Origin: Poriferisodalis sp965116245
GTDB taxonomy: Bacteria > Actinomycetota > Acidimicrobiia > Acidimicrobiales > Poriferisodalaceae
Assembly (NCBI GenBank): GCA_965116245.1
Contig: OZ220497.1
Span: 1,550,001-1,614,000, forward strand
Length of the DNA: 64,000 bases
Reading direction: 5' to 3'
Position 1 is the first letter of the stretch; the number at the start of each line of letters is the position of its first letter. The notes under the pieces are model-generated. The model did no database searches, was not told where the DNA came from, and worked only from the letters and a program-made list of their open reading frames with translations. Shown here piece by piece: positions 8,006-16,859 of the stretch. The position numbers were made by a program, and so were the translations under genes.

Positions 8006-11000
8006 GAACAGCCCCCTCAAGTGCGGCGAGCCCAGCAAGCCCACATACTCCAGCAAGTCCACATGCCCCAGCGAGCCCAGAGATCCCGAGGAGCACAGCA
8101 CCGTTGCGGGTGCTGACCGAGCGCCTCAGCCGGGACAGCGGCTTTGTGTCCATGTTGGGTCGTTCCGCTGGAACGATCTCGATTGCCCAGGGAATTAGAC
8201 CGTTCGTCACCGCTGGCTTAGCCACGCTGGGGTCTAAGTCGCCGGTGTTGGTAGTGACGGCCACCGCTAGCGAGGCGGAGCGCTACGCGGCCGACGTTGG
8301 CGCTTGGTTGGGACCCCAGCACGTAGCGCTGTTCGCAGCTTGGGAGACGCTGCCGTTTGAGCGCGTTAGCCCGGCAACCGAGACGATGGGGCAGCGGCTG
8401 GCGGTGCTAGAAGCACTCAAATCCCGCACGGCTACTCAAGAGCCCGCGCTGGAGGTCCGTGCGCTAGAGGCCCCCGCGCTGCAGGTAATAGTCGCCCCGA
8501 TCCGTGCGTTGTTGCAGCGAATCAGCCCGGACGCTTGTGGCCCTGGAAGCTCTGTGCTTCGCGTGATCAAAGGCGAGCGCTACGACCCCCAGGAGCTGGT
8601 CGCACAGCTAGTGGCGTGGGGCTACCGGCGAGAACATCAGGTTGAGCACCGCGGTGAGATCGCGGTACGAGGCGGCATCGTGGATGCCTTCTGCCCGACC
8701 GCCACCGCACCAGTGCGAGTTGACCTGTGGGGCGACGAGATTGACCGGCTAACGCAGTTCTCCGTTGCCGATCAACGTTCGATAGCCGAAATAGCCGCCA
8801 CGAAGCTGTATCCAGCTCGGGAAATGCGCCCCGACGCTGACATGCGCGAACGGGCGGCGGCGCTGGCTTCACGCGAGCCATGGTGTGCCGAGCACATGGA
8901 TCGTCTGGCCCGCGGAGAGCTCTTTGACGGCATGGAGTCTTGGCTTCCCTGGCTAGCGACCGACGAGATCGTGTTGCCGGACCTGCTCGGTCCTGACTCG
9001 CTGGTGCTTTTGTGCGAACCGCGGCGGCTCGCTGATCGAGCGGCTGACATCACAGCGGAAACCGACGATCTCACTCGTTCGCTGGCTGTGACGTGGGGTC
9101 TGCGCAGTTCTCACTCTGACTACTCGCGCTCTGCTCTTGCCCCCGACAGCGACGACTATCACGAAGACCACCATGACAATGACCTCGCGACAGCTTTCCC
9201 GCGGTTGCATGTCGCATTTGACCGGCTGCTGGCGAAGTGTCGTTCAGCCGTGTGGTCAGTGGACTCCACTGCAGCACCCACAGCGGAGGGGGCCGAAGGG
9301 CTTCGCGTTGCTAGCGAGCCATGGGTTCCCGCTGCTGGTGATCCCGAACGCTTAGTGGCTCAACTGCGGAGTCTGGTAGCAGGCGCGCAGCCATCTAGCA
9401 CAGTGTCGGATCGACCCATCGTGGTTGTAGCTGCCGAAGGAGACGGTTCGGCTGCTCGTCTCGCTGACACTCTTAGCGCGCAGGAAGTCCCCTTGCGCCC
9501 CTATCAAGGATCGGGTCTGAGCAGCGGATCGGCCGACTTCAAGCCGACCCCGGGTGGTCACGTCGTAGTAGCGCCCCTCAACGAGGGCTTCATTGCGCCA
9601 AGCGCCGGTGTTGCGGTACTACCAGAGGCCGAGTTCACAGGTCGCCGCCGGGTCCATCGCGCAGCTCGACGCAGAACCGGTGTGGCGCCCTCCTTTGAAG
9701 ACATGAAAGTCGGCAACTACGTCGTCCATCACCATCACGGCATAGCTCGCTACGCGGGAATCACCAGGCGCGCATTCGGCAACGACGAGCGTGACTACCT
9801 TGAGTTGGAGTTCCGCGGCACAGACCGGCTCTATCTGCCCACCGAGCAAATCGACTTGATTCGGCCCTATATAGGTGGGGAAACGCCACGCCTCAGTCGA
9901 ATGGGCGGCAGCGACTTTCAACGCCAAAAAGCCAAGGTACGAGCCGCGGTAGCTGAGATCGCACAGGAGCTGGTGGTGCTCTACCAGCGGCGCATCACCA
10001 CCACAGGCAGCTCATTCGATCCCGACGGTTGGGGTATGGCCGAGCTGGCCGACAGTTTCCCTTACACCCCAACACCCGACCAGCGCCAAACCATCGATGC
10101 AGTGCTGGCCGATATGTCCGAGCCAACACCGATGGATCGGCTCGTATGCGGCGATGTCGGTTTTGGCAAGACTGAGGTGGCGGTTCGGGCCGCGTTCTGC
10201 GCGGTAAGCAGCGGGAAACAAGCAGCGGTGCTGGTGCCCACCACGCTGTTGGCTCGACAGCACTATCAGACCTTCACCGAACGCTATGCCGACCATGCAG
10301 TGCGTGTCGAAGTGCTAAGTCGCTTTCTCACTCCCGCTGAACAACGGGCGGTGGTCTCCGGAGTTGCCGACGGTTCGGTCGATGTCGTAATTGGCACGCA
10401 CAGGCTGCTGTCGGGCGATGTCCAGTTCAAGAACTTGGGCCTGTTGGTGGTTGATGAAGAACAGCGCTTCGGCGTGAGCCACAAAGAAGCGATAAAGCAC
10501 CTGCGCGCCGAGATTGATGTGCTGACACTGACGGCCACACCGATTCCAAGGACGCTGGAGATGGCACTCACCGGCATCCGAGACCTATCGCTGCTGCAGA
10601 CACCACCCGCCGAACGTCAGCCCATCCTCACACATGTCGGCCCCTACGACGAACGCGCAGTCAGTGAAGCCATCCGCCGCGAACTACTACGCGAAGGCCA
10701 GGTCTTTTTCGTACACAACCGAGTCATCGATATTGACGTGGTAGCAGCCGGGCTGGCCGAACTCGTACCGGAGGCGCGCATCGCCGTTGCGCATGGCCAG
10801 ATGGACGAGGGGACGCTGGAACAGGTGGTCGTGGACTTCTGGGAAGGCGCATACGACGTATTGGTGTGTACAACCATCATTGAGTCGGGCATTGACATGC
10901 CGAGCGTCAACACGCTTGTGGTAGACCGCGCCGACCTGCTTGGGCTTGGGCAACTGCATCAGATCCGCGGACGTGTTGGCCGGTCGGGGCAACGTGCTTA

Positions 11001-11757
11001 CGCCTACTTGTTCTATCCCGAGACCCACTCGTTATCCGAAGAGGCCTATGAGCGTCTTCGCACCATCGGTGAGTCGACCGAGTTGGGTTCGGGCTATCGA
11101 ATAGCCATGCGCGATCTCCAACTGCGCGGCGCTGGCAACTTGCTCAGTGGAGTGCAGGCCGGTCATGTGGCAGCAGTCGGATACGACCTCTATTGCGAGC
11201 TAGTTAGCGAGGCCGTGGCAGAGCTCAGTGGCGAAACGCCCGAGCAACCGCCCGAAATCGTCATCGATCTGCCACTGGCGGCTCACCTCCCCGATGACTA
11301 TGTCGTGGACGCTACGGGACGTCTGGAGGCGTATCGCCGCCTTGGTGCGGTTACTGAGCTGGTTGAAGTTGCCGATATCGAAGCCGAATGGACCGATCGT
11401 TATGGACCCATCCCGCCTTCGGCCCAAACGTTGCTACACATAGCGTTGCTGCGTGCCGAATGCCATCGGCTGGACCTGAAAACCGTCGCCTTTGTGCCCG
11501 GTCGCGATGGCGGCAGAGTACGGCTTGGTCCGCTCTCGCTAACAGCGAGTGAACAGTTGCGCATGCGTCGCATATGCGCTGGCACGCCTTTCTCCGCGGC
11601 GCGATACAAGACAGAAACCGAGGAGGTGCATTTGTCGGTACGGGCGCTAAAGCCAGCGACAGTCGGGCATCTATTCTCGTTTTGTCGCCAGCTACGGCCG
11701 CCGCAAGTCGAGGAAGGCGCCACGGCTGGCACAGAAAGCGCGGCACAAAGCACCTAG
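8002..11757 (+). CDS. mfd: Transcription-repair coupling factor Mfd
   Basis: 1251-residue translocase that removes RNA polymerase stalled at lesions and recruits UvrA. N-terminal UvrB-homology modules (about residues 50-350) contain AWETLPFERVSP; the CarD-like RNA-polymerase-interaction domain follows (about 567-640, VGNYVVHHHHGIARY). The helicase motor has TPDQ, the Walker A GDVGFGKTEVA (about 717), DEEQRFGV, TATPIPRTL, and the C-terminal motifs IESGIDMPSVNT and GQLHQIRGRVGRS, then the TRCF domain. The frame begins with TTG overlapping the pth stop and gives a Ser/Pro/Ala-rich leader of about 35 residues that may not be translated; family similarity begins near LRVLTERL. A His/Asp-rich insert (about 392-400) is unusual. 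Confidence 0.96.
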   Translation: MRTAPSSAASPASPHTPASPHAPASPEIPRSTAPLRVLTERLSRDSGFVSMLGRSAGTISIAQGIRPFVTAGLATLGSKSPVLVVTATASEAERYAADVGAWLGPQHVALFAAWETLPFERVSPATETMGQRLAVLEALKSRTATQEPALEVRALEAPALQVIVAPIRALLQRISPDACGPGSSVLRVIKGERYDPQELVAQLVAWGYRREHQVEHRGEIAVRGGIVDAFCPTATAPVRVDLWGDEIDRLTQFSVADQRSIAEIAATKLYPAREMRPDADMRERAAALASREPWCAEHMDRLARGELFDGMESWLPWLATDEIVLPDLLGPDSLVLLCEPRRLADRAADITAETDDLTRSLAVTWGLRSSHSDYSRSALAPDSDDYHEDHHDNDLATAFPRLHVAFDRLLAKCRSAVWSVDSTAAPTAEGAEGLRVASEPWVPAAGDPERLVAQLRSLVAGAQPSSTVSDRPIVVVAAEGDGSAARLADTLSAQEVPLRPYQGSGLSSGSADFKPTPGGHVVVAPLNEGFIAPSAGVAVLPEAEFTGRRRVHRAARRRTGVAPSFEDMKVGNYVVHHHHGIARYAGITRRAFGNDERDYLELEFRGTDRLYLPTEQIDLIRPYIGGETPRLSRMGGSDFQRQKAKVRAAVAEIAQELVVLYQRRITTTGSSFDPDGWGMAELADSFPYTPTPDQRQTIDAVLADMSEPTPMDRLVCGDVGFGKTEVAVRAAFCAVSSGKQAAVLVPTTLLARQHYQTFTERYADHAVRVEVLSRFLTPAEQRAVVSGVADGSVDVVIGTHRLLSGDVQFKNLGLLVVDEEQRFGVSHKEAIKHLRAEIDVLTLTATPIPRTLEMALTGIRDLSLLQTPPAERQPILTHVGPYDERAVSEAIRRELLREGQVFFVHNRVIDIDVVAAGLAELVPEARIAVAHGQMDEGTLEQVVVDFWEGAYDVLVCTTIIESGIDMPSVNTLVVDRADLLGLGQLHQIRGRVGRSGQRAYAYLFYPETHSLSEEAYERLRTIGESTELGSGYRIAMRDLQLRGAGNLLSGVQAGHVAAVGYDLYCELVSEAVAELSGETPEQPPEIVIDLPLAAHLPDDYVVDATGRLEAYRRLGAVTELVEVADIEAEWTDRYGPIPPSAQTLLHIALLRAECHRLDLKTVAFVPGRDGGRVRLGPLSLTASEQLRMRRICAGTPFSAARYKTETEEVHLSVRALKPATVGHLFSFCRQLRPPQVEEGATAGTESAAQST

Positions 11758-11823
11758 TCTTCGCCGGTGCTAGGCGGGGCCATAACACAAGTCCACAGCA
11801 ACCAAGAGCGGTAGGTCAGATTT

Positions 11824-12903
11824 GTGAAGCGACGAGTTAGGTGGCTTGCCGGGCTGGCGTGTGCGGTCCTGGCGTTGGCTGCGTGTTCCGATAGCGCTGA
11901 TGTGGTCACCGTTCATACGGGCCTGGAAGCTGACGTCGTAGAAGAACTCGACTCAGACGGCGATGGGATTGTCTCACAAGAGGCACTGAATGTGGCAGTC
12001 CATGAGTCGCTGGAGGCGGCGGCACGCTCAGAAATTCAGGCGGCACAGGACGCGAGGGAGGAGCAATATCAGGCGCTATTGGCGGACAGTGACGCTGTTG
12101 CGGCCAGCATCTCTCGTGCGCCGCTGCTGGTTGGGGATGTGCGAGCGAACCTTGTCGCCTCGCCCATCACCCAGATGGACGACCCGCAGAAACCCACACA
12201 CGAGGAATTCGTGTCGAGGCTCACATCAATGATCAATTTGCGCCTCGTGGGCCGTGCGCTTACCGACTTTGGTTTTCCGGTCGACCTCAGCGCCGATGAG
12301 TCCGAAATAGGCGCGCAGGTGCGAATACACGTCAACGGTGAGTTTGAGGAGTTTGCGCAGGCATACGTTGTTGAGGAGGATCCCAGGGTTGAGCGAGTGG
12401 TAACGCCTCATTGTGTGAGCTTGCTTGCACTGGGGACCCAAGCCGATGCCGCCGCGGCTATAGCGCGTGTGGAGGCCGGTGAGTCCTTCGGCGATGTCGC
12501 CGACGAGGTCAACCTGCCCGGATTTACAGGGGCGGCGGGAGTCCTCGGATGCGGCCTGCCGTTCGATTTGCTCGGAAGCGGTGAGCCCGCCCAGCATCTG
12601 TTTGCACTAGAGCCAGGCGGCCTGACGGAACCGCTGTCCTTGCCGTCGTCTGGCACCCCCGATGGCGTGCTGTGGGCGGTGTTTCGCCTCGATTCGCTGG
12701 ACACCGACGCTACCGATCTCGCTTCTATCGGCCCGTTCGCCGAATACGTACTGAGTCAGGTGATACCGGAATACGAAGTGAGTATCGCCCCGGAAATCGG
12801 CTCGTGGGACGTCAGCACTCTGGCAGTGGCAATGCCAGCGCTAGCGCCGCCAGCTTCATCGACATCGCCTAGTTCGACAACTCAATCACCAACAAGCCAG
12901 TGA
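11824..12903 (+). CDS. Lipoprotein with parvulin-type foldase (SurA/PrsA-like) domain
   Basis: A 359-residue predicted lipoprotein: signal peptide with lipobox LALAAC (Cys21). Residues 40-55 contain DSDGDGIVS, an EF-hand-like acidic loop. The middle is helical, as in SurA/PrsA N-domains. Residues about 195-285 resemble a parvulin (PpiC) domain: an allosteric A..I..G..FG.VA pattern, GVLGCGLP, F.L.PG.L.EPL and a final F.L.S strand. A Ser/Thr/Pro tail ends the protein. The position between mfd and mazG is where many bacteria carry a SurA-like gene, which supports the call. It should act outside the membrane in folding of exported proteins. Catalytic activity is not certain because parvulin active-site histidines are not obvious. 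Confidence 0.7.
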   Translation: MKRRVRWLAGLACAVLALAACSDSADVVTVHTGLEADVVEELDSDGDGIVSQEALNVAVHESLEAAARSEIQAAQDAREEQYQALLADSDAVAASISRAPLLVGDVRANLVASPITQMDDPQKPTHEEFVSRLTSMINLRLVGRALTDFGFPVDLSADESEIGAQVRIHVNGEFEEFAQAYVVEEDPRVERVVTPHCVSLLALGTQADAAAAIARVEAGESFGDVADEVNLPGFTGAAGVLGCGLPFDLLGSGEPAQHLFALEPGGLTEPLSLPSSGTPDGVLWAVFRLDSLDTDATDLASIGPFAEYVLSQVIPEYEVSIAPEIGSWDVSTLAVAMPALAPPASSTSPSSTTQSPTSQ

Positions 12904-13574
12904 GTCGCCCTCCGACCAAGTCTGCGAGTGGTTTGCCCGCCGCCGCTGAGCTGAACGAGTCGGCGCAACCAGCAGACATTGGCGGCTGTCTCGTCTCGCT
13001 GCATGAGGTGATTGCCAGGTTGCGCCGCGAATGCCCTTGGGATCAAGCGCAGACGCATGGTTCGCTAGCGCGCTATGCCCTCAACGAAGCCTCGGAGCTG
13101 GCTGAAGCACTGCAGGCAGCTCAAGAAGCGCTTGACCGAAGCGTCGACGACGATGCTGAAACCGACAATGGCACACAAGCCAAAGGCACACAAGCCCAAG
13201 GCACAGCAGACCCTCGCACTACAGACGCAGCCACAGCAATAGAGGACTTGGTGGAAGAACTGGGTGATGTGCTGCTGCAGGTCCTGCTGAACGCTGCGAT
13301 CGGCGAGCAAGCGGGCACATTCACCTTGGCCGAAGTGATTCAGACCGTTGAGGCCAAGATGGTGCGCCGCCATCCCCATGTTTTCGAGCGCGACCCGAAC
13401 GCTCCTGCGCTCACCCAAGACGAGCTCTCGCAGCAGTGGGAGAGGATCAAGGCGGCCGAACGAGCGACTCGCGAGCACCGCATTGCCGAACGTCGCAGCT
13501 TCGGTACTCTCGTGTCGCGTGACAGCGAGCGCGTCAACGCAGATAGCGATGGTGAAGGGCCGCGAGGTTCTTGA
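12900..13574 (+). CDS. mazG: MazG-family nucleoside triphosphate pyrophosphohydrolase
   Basis: Hydrolyses (d)NTPs to NMP and pyrophosphate, cleaning the nucleotide pool. The MazG core is seen as ECPWDQAQTHGSLARYALNEASELAEAL, then DLVEELGDVLLQVLLNA, then KMVRRHPHVF; the Glu/Asp residues of the ExxE...ExxD motif bind magnesium. Between the two metal helices lies a low-complexity insert of about 35 residues (DDDAETDNG and GTQAKGTQAQGT repeats) absent from most homologues. GTG start overlaps the preceding stop. The 3' end overlaps the likely eno start by about 56 bases. Confidence 0.92.
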   Translation: MSRPPTKSASGLPAAAELNESAQPADIGGCLVSLHEVIARLRRECPWDQAQTHGSLARYALNEASELAEALQAAQEALDRSVDDDAETDNGTQAKGTQAQGTADPRTTDAATAIEDLVEELGDVLLQVLLNAAIGEQAGTFTLAEVIQTVEAKMVRRHPHVFERDPNAPALTQDELSQQWERIKAAERATREHRIAERRSFGTLVSRDSERVNADSDGEGPRGS

Positions 13575-14814
13575 TTCCCGCGGCAATCCCACGACCGAAG
13601 CAGAAGTCTGGACTAAAGGTGGTGCGGTAGGCCGCGCCATAGTGCCCTCGGGTGCTTCCACCGGCCGATTCGAGGCTGTTGAGCTGCGCGATGGCGACAA
13701 GCGTTACGGCGGCAAGGGCGTCGCGGCGGTTGTGGGACACGTGAATGGCGAAATAGCCGACGCGCTCATTGGTCTTGACGCTGTCGATCAGCGAACGATT
13801 GACCGCACGCTGATTGAACTTGATGCCACCATGAACAAGTCTCGCCTGGGAGCGAACGCAGTGTTGGCTGCTTCGCTAGCAACTGCACATGGCGCTGCGG
13901 CGGCACTGGGCCTTTCGCTCTATCGACACATCGGTGGCACCAACGCGCATGTCTTGCCGACACCAATGATGAACATCATCAATGGCGGCCAACATGCCGA
14001 CAACAACGTCGACCTGCAGGAGTTCATGATCGTCCCCGTCGGTGCAGCCTCCTATTCGGAGGCGCTGCGGTGGGGCACCGAGACCTATCACGTGCTAAGC
14101 GCCGTTTTGCGTTCCCGCGGGCTGTCTACCGCGGTCGGCGATGAAGGCGGCTTCGCGCCCGACCTGGAATCCAACGAGGCGGCGCTTGCTTTGTTGATCG
14201 AAGCGATCGGCGAAGCGGGCTTCGAACCCGGCGCCGACATCGCGCTCGCCCTGGATGTGGCCTCTACCGAGTTCTACGCAGACGGGGTGTACACCCTCGC
14301 TGGCGAGGGCCGCCAATTGGACGCCAGCGGATTTGCCCAATACCTGGCCGACCTATGTGAGCGCTATCCGATCTACTCGGTTGAGGACGGCATGGCCGAA
14401 GACGACTGGGACGGCTGGTCTGTACTTGGCGAATTGCTAGGCCAGCAGGTGCAGTTGGTAGGCGACGATCTGTTCGTGACGAACGTTGAACGATTGGAGC
14501 GCGGCATAGCAGCGGGGGTAGCCAACAGTGTGTTGGTTAAGGTCAACCAGATCGGCACGTTGACAGAGACGCTCGACACCGTTGAGTTGGCGGGACGGTT
14601 TGGTTACACCTCGGTGTTGTCACACCGGTCCGGCGAGACCGAGGACACGACCATTGCCGACCTGGCCGTGGCAACCAACTGCGGGCAGATCAAGACCGGC
14701 GCGCCAGCGCGCTCTGACCGAGTCGCCAAGTACAACCGGCTGCTACGAATCGAGGAGGAGCTTGGCGAGAATGCCGCCTACCGAGGCGGCAGCTCGCTGG
14801 CTGGTCGCCCATGA
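13519..14814 (+). CDS. eno: Enolase
   Basis: Glycolytic enzyme converting 2-phosphoglycerate to phosphoenolpyruvate; also an RNA-degradosome partner in some bacteria. Seen: VKGREVLDSRGNPT near the N-terminus, SGASTGRFEAVELRDGD, the GDEGGFAPDL catalytic loop (about 207), metal ligands in LALDVASTEFY, VEDGMAEDDWDGW and GDDLFVTN, the catalytic lysine in LVKVNQIGT (about 342), SHRSGETEDT and KTGAPARSDRVAKYN. The GTG at 13519 gives an N-terminus of normal length (TQIAMVKGRE); the ATG at 13549 would shorten it by ten residues. Either way it overlaps mazG in another frame. The stop overlaps ftsB (ATGA). Confidence 0.96.
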   Translation: MTASASTQIAMVKGREVLDSRGNPTTEAEVWTKGGAVGRAIVPSGASTGRFEAVELRDGDKRYGGKGVAAVVGHVNGEIADALIGLDAVDQRTIDRTLIELDATMNKSRLGANAVLAASLATAHGAAAALGLSLYRHIGGTNAHVLPTPMMNIINGGQHADNNVDLQEFMIVPVGAASYSEALRWGTETYHVLSAVLRSRGLSTAVGDEGGFAPDLESNEAALALLIEAIGEAGFEPGADIALALDVASTEFYADGVYTLAGEGRQLDASGFAQYLADLCERYPIYSVEDGMAEDDWDGWSVLGELLGQQVQLVGDDLFVTNVERLERGIAAGVANSVLVKVNQIGTLTETLDTVELAGRFGYTSVLSHRSGETEDTTIADLAVATNCGQIKTGAPARSDRVAKYNRLLRIEEELGENAAYRGGSSLAGRP

Positions 14815-15239
14815 ACACCCGATCAGCGAGAGCGCAGTCCGCGCAGCCCCAGTCCGGGAACACCCAGTCGACTACCCAAGCTCGCCGTGGGGCGGGCCGA
14901 GCGCGACCCATGGTGATGCTCGTGGCAGCGCTCGTCCTAGTGGGCGCGGTCGGAGCGCTGTTGGTGTTGCTCACGCCCTGGCAGTCGTTGGCAAATCAGC
15001 GGCGCAACATTGACCACGCGACGGACACGCTTGCGCGGCTGCAAGCGGAAACCTCACAGTTGGCCGAGCAGGTGGCCGAAGCTAAAGACCCCGTCGTAGT
15101 AGAGCGACTCGCACGCGCACAACTCTCGCTGGTGCGCGAGGGCGACACTCTGTATCGGCTCAACGTGGATCCCGCAGACGTGGTCGCGCTGCCAGCAGCT
15201 TGGCCTCTGCCGGGTGTAGCGCATCTGCTCGGCGACTAA
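14811..15239 (+). CDS. ftsB: FtsB/DivIC-type septum formation protein
   Basis: A 142-residue bitopic membrane protein of the divisome. Residues 1-33 are a basic, Gln/Ser-rich cytoplasmic tail; 35-57 form one transmembrane helix (MVMLVAALVLVGAVGALLVLL); 62-95 form a coiled coil (IDHATDTLARLQAETSQLAEQV) followed by the DPVVVERLARAQLSLVREGDTLYRL stretch typical of actinobacterial DivIC. It couples with FtsL and FtsQ outside the membrane. Directly downstream of eno with a four-base overlap, the usual actinobacterial arrangement. Confidence 0.9.
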   Translation: MNTRSARAQSAQPQSGNTQSTTQARRGAGRARPMVMLVAALVLVGAVGALLVLLTPWQSLANQRRNIDHATDTLARLQAETSQLAEQVAEAKDPVVVERLARAQLSLVREGDTLYRLNVDPADVVALPAAWPLPGVAHLLGD

Positions 15240-15322
15240 GCCCAAAGTCCGGGTGTCCGCATGCGGTCGGTTCATGGTGCATGATGGTGGCCGCTCAACC
15301 ACGAAGTTGTGTACGTCGCTTA

Positions 15323-15352
15323 ACTAACGGTTAGGCGACTAACGGTTGGGCG
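15323..15352. repeat. 15-bp tandem duplication upstream of coxS
   Basis: ACTAACGGTTAGGCG is followed directly by ACTAACGGTTGGGCG (one mismatch), 125 bases before the coxS start. It could be a duplicated operator or a neutral slippage product. Confidence 0.6.
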
Positions 15353-15378
15353 CAATATGCTCAGCTAGCGGGCTGAGC

Positions 15379-15460
15379 GACAAACTGCTCGGCCTCACAG
15401 CCGACGAAAAACTGCTCGGCCTCACGGCCGACGAAAAGCTGCTCGGCCTCAAGGCCGACG
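15379..15460. repeat. 27-bp tandem repeat upstream of coxS
   Basis: Three imperfect units begin at 15379 (24 bp), 15403 (27 bp) and 15430 (27 bp); the shared core is CTGCTCGGCCTCA. The units would read in frame with coxS as a nonamer DEKLLGLTA, but the family start and a GGGAGA ribosome site at 15464 place translation after the repeat. Thus it lies in the leader, 20-100 bases before the start. Confidence 0.7.
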
Positions 15461-15477
15461 GAACGGGAGAGGCCATC

Positions 15478-15948
15478 GTGGAGATCAGTGTCACTGTGAA
15501 CGGCGAGACTCGCACGGGCGATGTCGAGCCGCGCACGCTGCTCGTGTACTGGTTGCGGGACGACCTGCGATTGACCGGCACAAACGTGGGATGCGATACC
15601 TCCTCGTGCGGTGCATGCACCGTCCACGTGAATGGCGAGTCGGTGAAGTCCTGCACGATGCTGGCAGCGCAGGCCGACGGTCAGAACATCTTGACCATTG
15701 AAGGACTAGCGCCTTCGGAAGAAGAGCTGCACCCCATGCAGGAGGCATTCCGCCAGAATCACGGCCTGCAGTGTGGATATTGCACCCCGGGCATGGTTAT
15801 GGCGGCGGTATCACTGCTCAAAGAGAATCCCGATCCTTCCGAACGGGAAGTCCGCTTGGGACTAGAAGGCAACCTGTGCCGTTGCACGGGCTACCACAAC
15901 ATCGTCAAGTCGGTGCTGGCCTGCGCGGCTGGCGAGACAACGGCCTGA
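15478..15948 (+). CDS. coxS: [2Fe-2S] small subunit, CO/xanthine dehydrogenase family (CoxS-like)
   Basis: Electron-transfer subunit of molybdenum hydroxylases. The 156-residue protein has a plant-type [2Fe-2S] site near the N-terminus (CDTSSCGAC with a later Cys in KSCTML) and the helical second [2Fe-2S] site near the C-terminus (QCGYCTPGM and CRCTGY). GTG at 15478 follows GGGAGA at good spacing and matches family length; the frame is open upstream through the 27-bp repeat. coxM follows 13 bases later. In the full enzyme this subunit passes electrons from the Mo-cofactor large subunit to the FAD subunit; no large subunit lies in this window. Substrate cannot be told from this subunit. Confidence 0.9.
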   Translation: MEISVTVNGETRTGDVEPRTLLVYWLRDDLRLTGTNVGCDTSSCGACTVHVNGESVKSCTMLAAQADGQNILTIEGLAPSEEELHPMQEAFRQNHGLQCGYCTPGMVMAAVSLLKENPDPSEREVRLGLEGNLCRCTGYHNIVKSVLACAAGETTA

Positions 15949-15961
15949 GGGGAGCGCAGCA

Positions 15962-16789
15962 ATGATTCCTGCAGCATTTGACTACGCACGGGCTGGCTCC
16001 GCGGAGGAGGCCATAGCGCTGCTGGGCGAGCATGGCGATGAGGCCAAGCTGCTGGCTGGCGGCCATTCGCTATTGCCGATGATGAAACTCCGCCTCGCGG
16101 TGCCGAGCGTGCTCATCGACATCGGCCCACTCGGCGATCTCAGCTACATCAACGATGCCGGAGATCATGTGGCTATCGGAGCGCTTACTCGGCACCGTGC
16201 GCTAGAGACCAGTGATCTGTTAGCTAACGAGTGCCCGCTGCTGGCACACGTCGCAGGCGAGGTGGGTGATCCTCAGGTACGCCACCGCGGCACAATTGGC
16301 GGCTCACTTGCGCACTCCGACCCCGCGTCGGACCTGCCAGCGGCGGTGTTGGCACTCGGTGGCACGTTGGTCGCACAAGGCCCCAATGGCAGCCGTGAGA
16401 TTTCCGCAGGCGATTTCTTCACTGGTTATTTTGAGTCAGCACTCAACGACGATGAGATGCTCACCGAGATCCGCGTTCCGAAGGCACCTGGCCGGGCTTG
16501 GAACTACCAGAAGTTCAATCGGCGGGCGCAAGACTGGGCGATTGTCGGCGTGGCTGCGGTGACCGTCAATGGCGGGACGAACGTGTCCTTAGTGAACATG
16601 GGCTCGGTACCGCTGCGCGCCAGCGCGGTTGAAGCGGCGCTGGCTGGCGGGGCTAGCGCGGCGGACGCTGCCGAGCAGGCTGCCGAAGGCACCGATGCCC
16701 CGACCGACTTGAACGCGACTCCGGACTATCGCAATCACCTCGCCAGGGTCCTTACCCGCCGGGCACTGGAAACTGCCGGTATTAGTTGA
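15962..16789 (+). CDS. coxM: FAD-binding medium subunit, CO/xanthine dehydrogenase family (CoxM-like)
   Basis: A 275-residue flavoprotein of the molybdenum-hydroxylase medium-subunit family. FAD-binding motifs AGGHSLLPMMKLR (about 32-44) and TIGGSLAHSDPASDLP (about 111-126) are intact; the C-terminal CO_deh_flav_C domain follows (AWNYQKFNRRAQDWAIVGVAA). ATG follows GGGGAG. In known cox operons the genes run M-S-L; here S-M is followed by an inverted short-chain dehydrogenase gene where a large subunit would be expected. The accessory genes coxD, E, F, G and mocA occur 5-11 kb downstream. Confidence 0.9.
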   Translation: MIPAAFDYARAGSAEEAIALLGEHGDEAKLLAGGHSLLPMMKLRLAVPSVLIDIGPLGDLSYINDAGDHVAIGALTRHRALETSDLLANECPLLAHVAGEVGDPQVRHRGTIGGSLAHSDPASDLPAAVLALGGTLVAQGPNGSREISAGDFFTGYFESALNDDEMLTEIRVPKAPGRAWNYQKFNRRAQDWAIVGVAAVTVNGGTNVSLVNMGSVPLRASAVEAALAGGASAADAAEQAAEGTDAPTDLNATPDYRNHLARVLTRRALETAGIS

Positions 16790-16818
16790 CCAGAATTGGC
16801 CGGTAATCGGCCGACCAG

Positions 16819-16838
16819 TAGCTCAGCTAGCTGAACTA
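16819..16838. terminator. 20-bp near-palindrome between convergent genes
   Basis: TAGCTCAGCTAGCTGAACTA is an inverted repeat with one mismatch, followed by a related AGCTAGCTCAACTAC. It lies between the ends of coxM and the SDR gene, a position suited to a bidirectional terminator. There is no U-tract. Confidence 0.35.
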
Positions 16839-16859
16839 CCAGCTAGCTCAACTACCGAC

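Noticed and set aside
15346..15477. Repeat-containing N-terminal extension of CoxS
   Set aside because: CoxS proteins start just before ISVTVNGE; GTG 15478 has a GGGAGA site. The repeats are kept as a DNA feature.
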